This document shows, piece by piece, positions 1 through 8,778 of a stretch of 64,000 bases of DNA. Within the stretch, counting starts at the first letter, position 1. Each line of letters begins with the position of its first letter. The notes beneath the pieces are model-generated. The model did not search any database. It had not been told where the DNA came from and was given only the letters and a program-made list of their open reading frames with translations. Both the position numbers and the translations under genes were made by a program. Source of the stretch: Anaerotruncus rubiinfantis (GTDB taxonomy: Bacteria; Bacillota; Clostridia; Oscillospirales; Ruminococcaceae); NCBI RefSeq assembly GCF_900078395.1, contig NZ_FKLA01000008.1, positions 372,001 through 436,000 of the forward strand. Direction: 5' to 3'.

Positions 1-2
1 AA

Positions 3-512
3 GAACTTGTTCTGCCTGCGGCAAAAAAGGCAAAGGAACTGGGGATGAAGGTCGTCCTCAACCCCAGCCCCCTGCCCCGGCTTACCATGGGGGAACTGCC
101 TTACGTCGACTACTTCGTGGTAAACGATATTGAAGCCAAGAAACTTCTAGGAATGCCTGAAGAGGGGCCTCTCGACGCAAAACAGGCCTGCCTTGACCTG
201 CAAAAGAAGTACAAGTCCCCCAATATTATCATCACCCTCGGCGGCGACGGCTATGCCGGCCTGGCGGAGGATCACTTCTTCTGCGGCGAACAGATCCCCG
301 TTTCGCCCATCATCGACACCAGCGGCGCCGGCGATGGATTCCTCTCTGCAATGGTTGCAAATCTTTATTGGGGTAAAAATCTTGAGGACGCCTGCAGATG
401 GGCGAACAAATACGCGGCACGGGTTGTCCTGGTGGATGGTACGCTGAAGGGCTACTCCACCGTGGCGGAACTCGAAGCGTTCTACAAACAGCGCGGCGAA
501 AGCCTTGACTAG
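3..512 (+). CDS. PfkB-family sugar kinase, C-terminal part (5' end outside window)
   Basis: The reading frame is open from base 3, so the gene starts upstream; about 169 C-terminal residues are visible. The PfkB signature DTSGAGDGF lies at bases 315-341. Its Asp in GAGD is the catalytic base of ribokinase-type kinases, and the small-residue run forms the anion hole. The segment VNDIEAKKLLG and the TLGGDG strand are also typical of the family. It presumably phosphorylates a ketose or sugar acid imported by the TRAP system directly downstream. A small hairpin (517-532) separates it from dctP. The substrate cannot be told from this fragment. Confidence 0.9.
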   Translation, partial: ELVLPAAKKAKELGMKVVLNPSPLPRLTMGELPYVDYFVVNDIEAKKLLGMPEEGPLDAKQACLDLQKKYKSPNIIITLGGDGYAGLAEDHFFCGEQIPVSPIIDTSGAGDGFLSAMVANLYWGKNLEDACRWANKYAARVVLVDGTLKGYSTVAELEAFYKQRGESLD

Positions 513-553
513 TCCCTTAACCTTACGGTTAAAAATAAAGGAGGAAAATGGAA

Positions 554-1681
554 ATGACAAAACGTATCCTGACAGTCGCTCTTTGCCTTATTATGGCACT
601 GTCTGCCGTGGGCTGCGGCCAGCAGCAGGCGGCGCCGTCCAGCAGCGCGGCCCCCACAGCCAGCACGGCGCCGGCTGACACGTCCGCTCGCACGGCGCCG
701 GCTGACACGTCCGCTCCCGATGCGGCAGCTCCCAGCGCGGATGCCCGCGTACTGAAATGGTCCGCGAACTCCCCTGAAGGCTATCCCGACTATGAATCCG
801 CAATGCGCATCAAGGCCTATGTCGAAGAAAAAACCAACGGCGAGATCATCCTCGAGGTTTATCCGGACAACATCCTCGGTGACTGGACCGTTGTTTTCGA
901 CGAAATTATGGCGGGCGGCATTGACTTCACCGCGACTTCCGTTCCCGACTACTACGATCCTCGTATCGCAGCCTGCACCCTGCCGTACCTGACCGCCACC
1001 TATGATGAGGTCGCGACTGTGTTCCGTAAGGGCGGTTACTACGACAAAGTTCTGGAAGAGTGCTATGAAGAACTGAATGTCAAGTACTTCGGCGTTTATG
1101 CCGACGGCTACTGCGGCATCGGCGTGCAGGGCGCGCTCGAAAACGCGAACACCTCCGGCACTCCGAAGGGCAAATCCATCATCCGCGTACCACCCAACAA
1201 CTCGATGCTTCTCGCGGTTGAGAATCTGGGCTTCAACGTGTCCTCCATCCCGTATTCCGACACCTACACCTCCCTGCAGACCGGTGTTGTCCAGGGTTGG
1301 TGCGGCGGCCCGGTTTCCCAGCACTACGGACAGTGGCTCGATGTCGAAGACCACTATTATGACTATGACATCTGGCAGGAATCCCGCCACTACATCGCAA
1401 GCATGAAAACCTGGGAATCGCTGACTCCGGAACAGCAGCAGATCTTCACCGACATCATTCTCCAGGAAGCGGAGCTCTCGGTCAAGAATGCAGAAGAAAA
1501 CGATGCGAAGTACAAAAAACTGTACGAGGAAAAAGAAGGCTATGAAATGGTCTACTTCACCGATGAGGAGAAGAAAGCATTTGCAGCCGACTGCCGCGCC
1601 AAGGTATGGCCGCAGCTCAATGAACTGTACGGCGAGGAATTCCTCACCGAACTGCTTGCTGATATCGAGGCAAACACCTGA
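554..1681 (+). CDS. TRAP transporter substrate-binding lipoprotein (DctP family)
   Basis: This is the extracytoplasmic binding protein of a tripartite ATP-independent transporter. A basic N-terminus, hydrophobic core and lipobox (SAVGC, Cys21 from the chosen start) mark a lipoprotein. An Ala/Thr/Ser-rich linker follows, then a DctP domain with typical motifs such as GGIDFTATSV and the segment around residue 210 that begins SIIRVPPNNSM. I chose ATG 554 because AGGAGG at 539-544 is nine bases upstream; the ATG at 548 is only three bases away. DctQ and DctM follow. Sugar acids are the usual ligands in this type of gene setting, but the actual ligand is unknown. Confidence 0.93.
   Translation: MTKRILTVALCLIMALSAVGCGQQQAAPSSSAAPTASTAPADTSARTAPADTSAPDAAAPSADARVLKWSANSPEGYPDYESAMRIKAYVEEKTNGEIILEVYPDNILGDWTVVFDEIMAGGIDFTATSVPDYYDPRIAACTLPYLTATYDEVATVFRKGGYYDKVLEECYEELNVKYFGVYADGYCGIGVQGALENANTSGTPKGKSIIRVPPNNSMLLAVENLGFNVSSIPYSDTYTSLQTGVVQGWCGGPVSQHYGQWLDVEDHYYDYDIWQESRHYIASMKTWESLTPEQQQIFTDIILQEAELSVKNAEENDAKYKKLYEEKEGYEMVYFTDEEKKAFAADCRAKVWPQLNELYGEEFLTELLADIEANT
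663..716 (+). repeat. Tandem 27-bp duplication in the dctP linker
   Basis: Two identical 27-base units (663-689 and 690-716) lie side by side, each encoding a nine-residue Ala/Thr/Pro/Ser linker unit. They sit just after the lipobox, so they lengthen the flexible tether between membrane anchor and binding domain. Confidence 0.85.
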
Positions 1682-1714
1682 TCCAAACGCAGTATAATCG
1701 AACGAATCTGACTG

Positions 1715-1741
1715 GTATGGGACTCTTTATGGGTCCCATAC
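1715..1741 (+). terminator. Stem-loop between dctP and dctQ
   Basis: A perfect 9-bp stem (1715-1723 with 1733-1741) closes a 9-base loop, with no long U tract after it. Its place directly behind the binding-protein gene suggests an mRNA-stabilising or partial-termination element that keeps dctP expression above that of the permease genes. Confidence 0.6.
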
Positions 1742-1772
1742 TTAGTAAAACCACCTGTTAGGGATGTGCGAA

Positions 1773-2321
1773 ATGAAAACTCTGAAAAAAATAAATGATA
1801 TGTTTATCAGGGTAAGCGAATATATTGCGTTTATACTCAGCGCTGTAATTTGCGCCCTGATCATTTGGTGGGCCGCTAAGAGATATCTCTTCAATGGTGA
1901 CTTCAGAGGGGCGGAGGAGCTCATCCTTGCGATCGCCTTCTGGATGTATTTTATTGGCGCCTATATTGCCACCCATGAGGACTCGCATATAAGCGCGGAT
2001 CTTTTTACAAGTATGCTCAAGACACAGAAAGCCAAGAACATCGCGAAGCTTGTCAGGCTCGTGATCTCGCTTTTTGCTTTTGTCCTCCTCACCTGGCTTG
2101 CTTATGACTTTGTGACTTTTGACATCGTGCGCCACAAGATATCGGTCATTTTCCGTTTCCCTGTGGTATATATCCATATCGTTCTGCTTATTTCCTTTGG
2201 CATGTCCTGCCTTTATACGGTTGCGCATATCGTGAAAACGGTCATTGCCTTACGTGAAGGCAGCCCGGCCCCGGAAGACAACCGCGCAGAGCCAGGGCAG
2301 ATCGCTGAAGAAAATGAATAA
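1773..2321 (+). CDS. TRAP transporter small permease (DctQ family)
   Basis: About 182 residues with four predicted membrane helices: near residues 15-35, 50-68, 90-110 and 130-150. This is the DctQ layout. The charged motif around GDFRGAEELIL between helices 1 and 2 and the THEDSHISADLF segment are typical of the family. DctQ pairs with DctM in the membrane and couples sodium-driven import to the binding protein. The ATG at 1773 is preferred over 1764 because the AGGG at 1760-1763 abuts the earlier codon. DctM follows after 14 bases. Confidence 0.9.
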   Translation: MKTLKKINDMFIRVSEYIAFILSAVICALIIWWAAKRYLFNGDFRGAEELILAIAFWMYFIGAYIATHEDSHISADLFTSMLKTQKAKNIAKLVRLVISLFAFVLLTWLAYDFVTFDIVRHKISVIFRFPVVYIHIVLLISFGMSCLYTVAHIVKTVIALREGSPAPEDNRAEPGQIAEENE

Positions 2322-2335
2322 GCGAGGTAAATAAT

Positions 2336-3658
2336 ATGAGTTCTGTATTAATCATAGCAATTGTATTGCTGTTTGCCCTGCTGATAATCGGCGTTCCGGT
2401 CGCGCTGTCCTTCTTTCTGACCGCCATGCTGATTGCCGTAGGAAACGATGCGAGCCTGTCGCTGCTCATGTCCTTCAGTTATAAAAACACCAGCTCGATC
2501 GTCCTGCTGACTATTCCGCTGTTCATTATGGCTGGTTCCATCATGGCCTACGGCGGCATCGGCAAACAGATTATCAACGCGGCCAGCAGGCTTGTCGGAA
2601 AGCTGAAGGGCGGCCTTGCGGTTGTCGGCATTATCGCGTGTTCGATCTTTGCGGCGATCTCCGGCAGTGCCTGCGCGACCCTTTCCGCGATCGGCGGCAT
2701 CATCGGTCCGATGCTCCGCGAGAAGAAATATCCGATGGGTCTTGTGGCGGCTATGCTGGCAAGCGCGGGCGTCATCGGTATCCTGATCCCGCCGAGCGGG
2801 ATTATGATCCTTTACGGATGGTCAAGCTCCACATCGGTTTTGGCGTGCTTCCTGGCCGGAGCCGTTCCTGGGATCATTCTGGCAATCCTGCTTTCTCTGG
2901 TTACGCTGTTTATGCTTCGCAAGGACCCCAATATTGAGACACTCACCGGCGAAGAGCTGAAGAAGGTTCACGCTGAGCAAAAGCGCATCCGCAAGGAAAG
3001 CGGGCAGCCGGGTCCTTTCTGGGCGCTGCTGATGCCGTTTATCATCCTCGGCTGCATATACGGCGGCATCACGACCACCACCGAAGCCGCGGCCATTGCC
3101 ACCGCGTATGCGATCCCCATCGGCTTCATCGTCTATAAGAAGCTCACCTGGAACGCCATGAAGGACAGCTTCATTGAAGCCGCCAAATCGACCGGTACGA
3201 TCATGCTTCTGACCATCACAGTGCAGATGCTCAGCCGGATGTTCATCGACGTGAACCTGCCTAAAATTATCCTGAACGCATTCTATTCCGTCACCGACAA
3301 CCGTTGGGGCATTCTAGCTATGATAAACCTGTTTTTGATTGTTCTGGGCATGCTGATGGACGACACCAGCGGCACGCTGCTGGCAACCCCGATCCTGGTC
3401 CCCATCATCAGGGAACTTGGGTTCAGCCCCGTCCATTTTGCCGCCATCCTGGCAGTCAACCTGGGCATGGGCAACATCACTCCTCCTGTGGCGCCGCTGC
3501 TTTACTTCTCCTCCCGCATCATTGACGCTCCGCTGAAGGAGATGCTCAAGCCCACCTTGATGTATTTCCTGTTTGCATGGCTTCCCACTTTGATCCTGGT
3601 CACCTTTGTGCCGGCCGTATCCACCTGGCTGCCTCAGCTGTGCGGCTATGCGATTTGA
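2336..3658 (+). CDS. TRAP transporter large permease (DctM family)
   Basis: 440 residues with about 12 hydrophobic helices. Hallmarks of the DctM subunit are visible: the start MSSVLIIAIVLLFALLIIGV, the ISGSACATLSAIGGI loop, the PPSGIMILYG motif and the GNITPPVAPLLYFSSRI motif near the C-terminus. It forms the sodium-coupled channel with the DctQ protein encoded just upstream. The gene follows dctQ closely with a GAGG-type ribosome site and is followed by an epimerase gene, which points to carbohydrate uptake. Confidence 0.93.
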   Translation: MSSVLIIAIVLLFALLIIGVPVALSFFLTAMLIAVGNDASLSLLMSFSYKNTSSIVLLTIPLFIMAGSIMAYGGIGKQIINAASRLVGKLKGGLAVVGIIACSIFAAISGSACATLSAIGGIIGPMLREKKYPMGLVAAMLASAGVIGILIPPSGIMILYGWSSSTSVLACFLAGAVPGIILAILLSLVTLFMLRKDPNIETLTGEELKKVHAEQKRIRKESGQPGPFWALLMPFIILGCIYGGITTTTEAAAIATAYAIPIGFIVYKKLTWNAMKDSFIEAAKSTGTIMLLTITVQMLSRMFIDVNLPKIILNAFYSVTDNRWGILAMINLFLIVLGMLMDDTSGTLLATPILVPIIRELGFSPVHFAAILAVNLGMGNITPPVAPLLYFSSRIIDAPLKEMLKPTLMYFLFAWLPTLILVTFVPAVSTWLPQLCGYAI

Positions 3659-3674
3659 GAGGAAGGAAACAAAT

Positions 3675-4697
3675 ATGTCTGTTACGGTAAAAACCTTTGG
3701 CCATACTGCTGACGGCAGAGCGGTCCGGCAGTTTATTATCAACGCTGCTGAAAAGCGTATGGTTTCCTTAATTGAACTTGGGGGATGCATCCAGGGGTTG
3801 TGGGTTGCCGACAAGGGCGGGAACCTCAGGGATGTTGTGCTGGGTTACGACACGGTGACGGAGTACGAGGAGAACTCCACCTTTTTTGGCGCGGTTCTCG
3901 GACGCCTGATCAGCCGGATGCCCGACTGCACCCTTCACTTTGAAGGCAGGGACTATCCGCTGGATCATATCGACGGTATGCACATGCATGGCGGCGTGAA
4001 GGGCTTTTCCCGCGTCAAGTGGGACGGTGCTGTCATTGACGATAACCAGGTACAGTTTACTTATATCAGTCCCGATGGGGAGGAGGGCTATCCTGGTGAG
4101 GTCATCGCAAAGGTCTTATACACCCTCGACGAGGACGGCCTCACCATCGATTACGACATGACCGCCGACCGGCGCACCGTGATCAACCCATCTAACCACA
4201 GTTATTTCAATCTCAATGGTCACGACAGTGGCAATATCCGCAGCCACACGCTTCGCTGTCCGGTGACGGGTTCCTTTAACCAGCTCACTGAGGAACGCGC
4301 CCCGCTTTTTGAAGGGACCGATCTCAACGAAGAGCGTGTGCTGGGCGATATTTTCGACCTGCACGCCCCGTCCATGGAGGAGATGGGCGGCGGCATCGAC
4401 CACAAATTTATCCTTTCTGACCTGTCTGCAAGAATCAAAGACGCCGGTACCCTTTACAGCCCCGCATCAGGCATCGAAATGCGATGCCTGACCACCATGC
4501 CGTGCATCATGATTTATACGGGCAACATGATAGACAACCTTCGTGGAAAATGCGGTTTCCACTATCAGAAACAGGCCGGCATCTGCTTTGAAACCATGCT
4601 TTTCAGCTCGCTGCACGACCTGTATGGCAGCGTTGCCATCATCGAGCCGGGCAAACATCACAGGAGCAGGACGCAGTTCCTGTTCTCCACAAGATAA
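3675..4697 (+). CDS. Aldose 1-epimerase (galactose mutarotase family)
   Basis: 340 residues from ATG 3675, which has GGAAGGAAA just upstream. An in-frame extension to 3606 overlaps dctM and has no ribosome site. Family features are the [13 protein letters not shown] motif carrying a catalytic His, and GICFETMLF near the C-terminus carrying the catalytic Glu. The enzyme interconverts alpha and beta anomers of aldoses in the cytoplasm. Between a sugar transporter and a pentulose-phosphate epimerase it probably prepares the imported sugar for the first catabolic step. Confidence 0.9.
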   Translation: MSVTVKTFGHTADGRAVRQFIINAAEKRMVSLIELGGCIQGLWVADKGGNLRDVVLGYDTVTEYEENSTFFGAVLGRLISRMPDCTLHFEGRDYPLDHIDGMHMHGGVKGFSRVKWDGAVIDDNQVQFTYISPDGEEGYPGEVIAKVLYTLDEDGLTIDYDMTADRRTVINPSNHSYFNLNGHDSGNIRSHTLRCPVTGSFNQLTEERAPLFEGTDLNEERVLGDIFDLHAPSMEEMGGGIDHKFILSDLSARIKDAGTLYSPASGIEMRCLTTMPCIMIYTGNMIDNLRGKCGFHYQKQAGICFETMLFSSLHDLYGSVAIIEPGKHHRSRTQFLFSTR

Positions 4698-4717
4698 ACA
4701 TTTTAGAGGGACAGACG

Positions 4718-5404
4718 ATGTTGGAAGAACTCAAAAAGCAGGTTTTTGAGGCAAATCTCCTACTGCCAAAGCACGGTCTCGTTACCTTTACATGGGGCAA
4801 TGCCAGCGCTGTGGACAGGGAGAGCGGAATCTTCGTCATAAAGCCCAGCGGCGTACCCTATGACAGGATGAAGGCGGAGGATATGGTCTGCATCAGTCTC
4901 GAAACCGGAGCGCGCGTGGAGGGCGAAAGGAAGCCCTCCTCCGATGCGCCGACGCATCTGGCGCTGTATCGCGCGTTTGAAAACGTTGGTGGGATTGTAC
5001 ATACGCACAGCCGTTGGGCGACAGTCTTTGCTCAGGCGCAGCGTGAGATTCCAGCTCTTGGTACGACCCATGCGGATTATTTCCACGGCGGTATCCCGGT
5101 GACCCGGTGCATGAAAGGCAGCGAAATCGAAGGGGAATATGAGTACAACACTGGAAAACTCATTGCAGAGGTCTTTGCTGAGCGTCCCGCGGAGGAGTGC
5201 CCCGCTGTTTTGGTTGCTGGACACGGCCCTTTCGCTTGGGGGAGTGACGCAGGCAATGCGGTTCATAATGCGGTGGTCCTGGAAGAAGTGGCGATGATGG
5301 CCTGGCATACGCTGTGTATGAACGCGGATGTTCAATTTGATGAGAGGCTGATGGACAGGCATTTTTATCGAAAACACGGTGCAAACGCTTATTATGGCCA
5401 GTGA
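4718..5404 (+). CDS. L-ribulose-5-phosphate 4-epimerase family (AraD/UlaF/SgbE type)
   Basis: 228 residues, the usual length. The opening [20 protein letters not shown], then [34 protein letters not shown] and the end [11 protein letters not shown] match this class II aldolase-fold epimerase family closely along the chain. Zinc ligands are the two His of IVHTHS and the His of AGHGPFAWG. It converts L-ribulose-5-phosphate to D-xylulose-5-phosphate, feeding the pentose phosphate pathway. Last gene of its operon, followed by a strong terminator. No isomerase or ribulokinase of the FGGY type is visible in the window, so the upstream sugar is unsettled. Confidence 0.93.
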   Translation: MLEELKKQVFEANLLLPKHGLVTFTWGNASAVDRESGIFVIKPSGVPYDRMKAEDMVCISLETGARVEGERKPSSDAPTHLALYRAFENVGGIVHTHSRWATVFAQAQREIPALGTTHADYFHGGIPVTRCMKGSEIEGEYEYNTGKLIAEVFAERPAEECPAVLVAGHGPFAWGSDAGNAVHNAVVLEEVAMMAWHTLCMNADVQFDERLMDRHFYRKHGANAYYGQ

Positions 5405-5443
5405 AGTAGCGTATCCTGTTAAAATCGAAGAATTTCACCTGAA

Positions 5444-5477
5444 AATAGCCCCTAGAAAGCCTGGGGGCTATTGTTTT
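5444..5477 (+). terminator. Rho-independent terminator after the epimerase gene
   Basis: A 9-bp stem of AATAGCCCC (5444-5452) with GGGGCTATT (5464-5472) is followed by G then TTTT. It ends the first sugar operon. Confidence 0.85.
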
Positions 5478-5686
5478 GCGCAGTTCATTGTGTCTTTGCA
5501 GTTCTGAATATACCGTTAATCGTCGTGCAAATAGCAATGCTGCGAAAAGCCGCTAAAGGTGAGTTTCACGCTTCGCACCCTTGACAGCTGTTACGCAATA
5601 GGACCTGAAAAGCCTTATATTCATGTGCTTTCCAGATGGGGGATGCTCATATTTATGCCCCTCAAAATAGTATTCCACTGCGTAAC

Positions 5687-5730
5687 AAAACAGGTGTACC
5701 ACTGTTTAAGCGATACACCTGTTTTGCTTT
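5687..5730 (+). terminator. Terminator-like hairpin
   Basis: A perfect 12-bp stem (5687-5698 with 5714-5725, AAAACAGGTGTA and its complement) ends in a T-rich arm followed by GCTTT. It could end a transcript on either strand. No intact gene lies directly upstream on either side, so it may be left from a lost gene. Confidence 0.55.
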
Positions 5731-5841
5731 GTGCGCTGCATGGTAGCCGCCCTATTTCAGTTAAGGACAGCCGGTTCGAGAAATGACCTTAACCTGCCGA
5801 TCCGTCCGCGCGACGACATTGTTCCTGCCCCAACCTGGTGA

Positions 5842-6048
5842 AGAGCAGCGTACGGCTGCCTATATGCACGTAAACAGCACGGGATTGATTTCAATGCCGG
5901 GCAGGTGCTGGAAGGGATTTCGTTCGAGATGACTGTGTGGCAGCTTTTTGATTTTCTTCTGGCGATTGCGGTTGGGGCCTGCACCACCAAAAATGAGGAC
6001 TTTGAATACAAGAATATTTCCCTTTTCCACGACGGCATGTTTCTTTGA
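5842..6048 (+). pseudogene. C-terminal remnant of an altronate/galactarate dehydratase (UxaA family)
   Basis: The + frame ending in TGA at 6046-6048 reads RKQHGIDFNAGQVLEG, then about 38 residues ending DGMFL. This resembles the conserved UxaA/GarD C-terminus, whose hallmarks are an IDFNAG motif, a TKNE-like segment (here TKNEDF) and a final FKDGVTL-like end. The frame is closed by a stop at 5839-5841 and has no start codon or ribosome site. It is therefore only about 68 codons of an enzyme that normally exceeds 400 residues. It suggests a hexuronate pathway once stood here. Confidence 0.6.
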
Positions 6049-6050
6049 TG

Positions 6051-6094
6051 AAAAAGCAGGGGTCTGTGTAAAACTGCACAGACCCCTGCTTTTT
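6051..6094. terminator. Strong bidirectional terminator
   Basis: A perfect 18-bp stem (6051-6068 with 6077-6094) around an 8-base loop has A5 on the left and T5 on the right. It can stop transcripts from both directions: the decayed uxaA-like gene on + and the GntR gene on -. Confidence 0.9.
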
Positions 6095-6170
6095 AATTCT
6101 GCGTCCAAACCACCGGCTGGTTGATGGAGCGAAAAAAGCTTTAGAAATAAAAGGAGGACATTCAGCAAGT

Positions 6171-6845
6171 TCATTTAAAATACTGCAAAAAGGCTTCCTC
6201 AATAGCCTCTTTTTCCACTTGATAACGTGTCAGATGCTTACAGACCAGCTGATGAGCAAGAACGGGGTCCCGTGCCCTGACCGCTTCAAAGATTTTACGG
6301 TGGTCGTCCACCAGCTTGAGATCCTTCTGTATCAAGATGCTGATATGCCGAACCCGGTCGAAATGGATATTCATGTTTTGCACCATGGCATGGCACTGCA
6401 TCTTGTTGCAAATCTCATAATAATACTTATGATACTCGAAATCCAACTCGGAGAGTCTTTCCGGGGAAGAATTTTTCCAGTAGTAGGTCTGCAGGTTCAG
6501 ATGCTCCTCCAACCAATCAAAATTCTCCTGGGTTGCGATTTCGCAGGACATCTCCACGATGGCACAATCCATCACCCGGCGGATAAATTCCGCCTCTTGG
6601 ATGAGGTCGTAATCAATAGGTGCGATCCGGCTGCCCCGTTGGGGATAGATTTCCACAATTCGGGACTTGGAGAGCTCGGTCAAGGCCTCCCGCACCGGGA
6701 TGCGGGACAACCCCAGCTCGTCCGCGAGCTTCTGTTCGCTTACCAGGCTTCCGGGTTTCAGTTCCCATTTGATGATATTTTCCCGGATCGCACGCAAGGC
6801 ATATTCTTTTCTGGTTTCTTTCGGCAGATGCGGAGGTACGATCAT
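6171..6845 (-). CDS. GntR-family transcriptional regulator, FCD (FadR-type) subfamily
   Basis: About 224 residues: an N-terminal winged helix-turn-helix with the GntR signature (GSLVSEQKLADELGLSRIPV, then REALTEL and the RGSRIAPID wing), and an all-helical FCD effector domain. ATG 6845 has AGGA eight bases upstream; a TTG at 6863 is the only longer option. FCD regulators typically bind sugar acids or small carboxylates and repress nearby catabolic operons. It lies downstream of, and in the same direction as, the 13-kb sugar operon, so that operon is the likely target. A GATACTAGTATC-like palindrome at 20197-20206 upstream of the operon is a candidate operator, unproven. Confidence 0.92.
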   Translation of the reverse strand: MIVPPHLPKETRKEYALRAIRENIIKWELKPGSLVSEQKLADELGLSRIPVREALTELSKSRIVEIYPQRGSRIAPIDYDLIQEAEFIRRVMDCAIVEMSCEIATQENFDWLEEHLNLQTYYWKNSSPERLSELDFEYHKYYYEICNKMQCHAMVQNMNIHFDRVRHISILIQKDLKLVDDHRKIFEAVRARDPVLAHQLVCKHLTRYQVEKEAIEEAFLQYFK

Positions 6846-7015
6846 AGAAACAATCCTCGTCAAGCACTTTCAATTTATTTTTTATGATAAACCCTTATGT
6901 TTTTTCTGTCAACTAAATTTCTGGAAAAATAAACCTGGTTTCACACTTCTCTGCAAACTTTTGAGGTGCCTTATGAGGATCAGAGAAATCGCGCCAGCGC
7001 AGAAGATTGAAAGGA

Positions 7016-7945
7016 TTAGCCCTTTACGGTTTGAACACATTTTTGTATGATGTTTTCCGCAGTCAGGCCGTACTGCATAAAAAGCGCATGCGGGGTTCCG
7101 GATTTCCCGAAGCAGTCCTCTACGCCCACCATGGCGAAGTTGGCACCGACGTTGCCGGCGAGCACCTCTGCCACAGCAGAACCAAGCCCGCCGATAACTG
7201 AATGTTCTTCTGCGGTGACAATTCCTCGAAACCGCCGATTAGCCTCTAGGATATAGGAACGGTCGATCGGCTTAATACTACTCATGTTGACAACTTCAGC
7301 AGAAATTCCCATTTCGATCAGTTTTTCAGCCGCCTCGAGCGCCGGCGCGACCAGAAGTCCGATCGCCATGATGCAGACATCTCTGCCCTCCCGAAGTACG
7401 GTAGCTTTACCCGGTACGAAAGGGGTGTCTATGGCGGTGACGTTGGGGCTGGGCTGTCTGGAGATACGCAGATAAACTGGCCCTTCGATTTCAGCTGCGG
7501 CAAAGACAGCTTTCCTGGTTTCGATGGCATCGCAGGGCACCAACACGGTCATGCCGGGCACTACTCGCATGAGCGCGATATCCTCGATTGCTTCGTGACT
7601 GCCCCCGTCCTCGCCCACACTGATACCCGGATGGGTACAGGCGATCTTCACATTCGCTTTGGAATAAGCTACAGAGTTCCGAACCATTTCGTAAGCTCTT
7701 CCGGCCCCGAAAATCGCGAAAGTACTGGCGAAAGGAATTAGACCACAATGAGCCATGCCTGCGGCCGCACAGGTCATGTTGGCTTCGGCGATTCCAAAAT
7801 TGAAGAATCGATTGGGGAACTTTTCTGCAAACAGATGGGTCATCGTCGCATGTCCAAGGTCGGCGTCCAGTACTACTACCTGATCATTTTTTTGCGCAAG
7901 TTCTATGAGTGCTTCCCCGTAAGCTGTCCGCAAAGCCTTATCCAT
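7016..7945 (-). CDS. Transketolase, C-terminal subunit (split transketolase)
   Basis: 309 residues covering the pyrimidine-binding and C-terminal transketolase domains. The start MDKALRTAYGEAL, NFGIAEANMTCAAAGMAHCG (with the catalytic Glu) and the THPGISVGEDGGSHEAIED loop are diagnostic. It joins the N-terminal subunit encoded just upstream to form the two-gene enzyme common in archaea and many bacteria. The genes overlap by 8 bases, and GGAGG lies nine bases before ATG 7945. The enzyme transfers C2 ketol units. Here it may handle an operon-specific ketose phosphate, since C4 and branched-sugar operons carry such pairs. Confidence 0.93.
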   Translation of the reverse strand: MDKALRTAYGEALIELAQKNDQVVVLDADLGHATMTHLFAEKFPNRFFNFGIAEANMTCAAAGMAHCGLIPFASTFAIFGAGRAYEMVRNSVAYSKANVKIACTHPGISVGEDGGSHEAIEDIALMRVVPGMTVLVPCDAIETRKAVFAAAEIEGPVYLRISRQPSPNVTAIDTPFVPGKATVLREGRDVCIMAIGLLVAPALEAAEKLIEMGISAEVVNMSSIKPIDRSYILEANRRFRGIVTAEEHSVIGGLGSAVAEVLAGNVGANFAMVGVEDCFGKSGTPHALFMQYGLTAENIIQKCVQTVKG

Positions 7946-8747
7946 GTTTTTTTCCCTCCAATTCCATGAGCGCCTGTTCCAGCTCCGCTTCGCTGGGCGG
8001 TCTTCCGTGCCAACCGACCTCGTTTTCCATGAAGGAAACGCCTTTGCCTTTAATGGTTCGGCATTCGATGAACTTGGGTTTCCCAGAGGATGGCCGTTTC
8101 AGCGCCTCGATGATTGCATATACATCATGGCCATCAACACTTGCGCAGTCGAAGCCGAAGGAAGAGAATTTCCCGCAGATATCGCCAAGGCCCATCACCT
8201 CATCATTGGTACCGTCAATCTGCAGACCGTTGTGGTCAAGAATCATCACAAAGTTGTCAAGTTTATAGTGCGCCGCAGCCATGGCGGTTTCCCAGACGAT
8301 TCCTTCCTGACATTCGCCGTCACCGAGCAGTGTATAGACCTTGTAGTCCTTTCCCATGTATTTTGCAGCCAGAGCCATTCCCATGGCGTTGGCTGCCCCC
8401 TGGCCCAACGACCCGGTGCTGATGTCCACGCCGGGAACCTTGTGCATGTCGGGATGTCCCTGCAGACGGCTGTCTATTTTTCGCAGAGTCCACAGTTCTT
8501 TCCGTGGAAAGAATCCCAGATCTGCAAGAATAGCATAAAGTGTGGGACAACCATGTCCTTTACTCATGGAAAACCGGTCTCGATCTCCCATTCTGGGATT
8601 CTGTGGGTCAACTTTCATCACCCCATAATAGAGCCCCATGAGGATCTCCACACAGGACAGCGATCCCCCCGAATGACCAGAATGCGCCGCACAAAGCATT
8701 TTCAGGATGTCCTTGCGCAGAGCGGTTCCTTTTTGTTCATAGTTCAT
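7938..8747 (-). CDS. Transketolase, N-terminal subunit (split transketolase)
   Basis: 269 residues holding the thiamine-pyrophosphate domain. LCAAHSGHSGGSLSCVEILMG and RFSMSKGHGCPTLYA carry substrate and TPP His residues. The segment GDGECQEGIVWETAMAA is the TPP/Mg motif (GDG...N-type, here ending LDHNGLQIDG). The start at 8747 (MNYEQKG) is chosen because the longer frame to 8921 runs into the preceding gene. AGAGG lies upstream. It pairs with the C-terminal subunit downstream. Confidence 0.93.
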   Translation of the reverse strand: MNYEQKGTALRKDILKMLCAAHSGHSGGSLSCVEILMGLYYGVMKVDPQNPRMGDRDRFSMSKGHGCPTLYAILADLGFFPRKELWTLRKIDSRLQGHPDMHKVPGVDISTGSLGQGAANAMGMALAAKYMGKDYKVYTLLGDGECQEGIVWETAMAAAHYKLDNFVMILDHNGLQIDGTNDEVMGLGDICGKFSSFGFDCASVDGHDVYAIIEALKRPSSGKPKFIECRTIKGKGVSFMENEVGWHGRPPSEAELEQALMELEGKKHG

Positions 8748-8778
8748 AGTAGTTGTACCTCTCACTCTTGTCTGAATT

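Larger units (their letters stand above)
5405..6170. other. Intergenic region with hairpins and a gene remnant
   Basis: No intact gene is supported here. It holds the terminator at 5444-5477, a second hairpin at 5687-5725, an altronate dehydratase-like remnant ending at 6048, and a strong bidirectional terminator at 6051-6094. Several short open frames on both strands have no convincing start or family match. Confidence 0.6.

Noticed and set aside
509..1390. A 293-codon open frame on the - strand
   Set aside because: Antisense to the first dctP gene. Val/Gly/Arg-rich without family motifs.
5757..6202. Short - strand ORFs between the epimerase and GntR genes
   Set aside because: They run antisense to the uxaA-like remnant and through the terminator stem; no ribosome sites or motifs.
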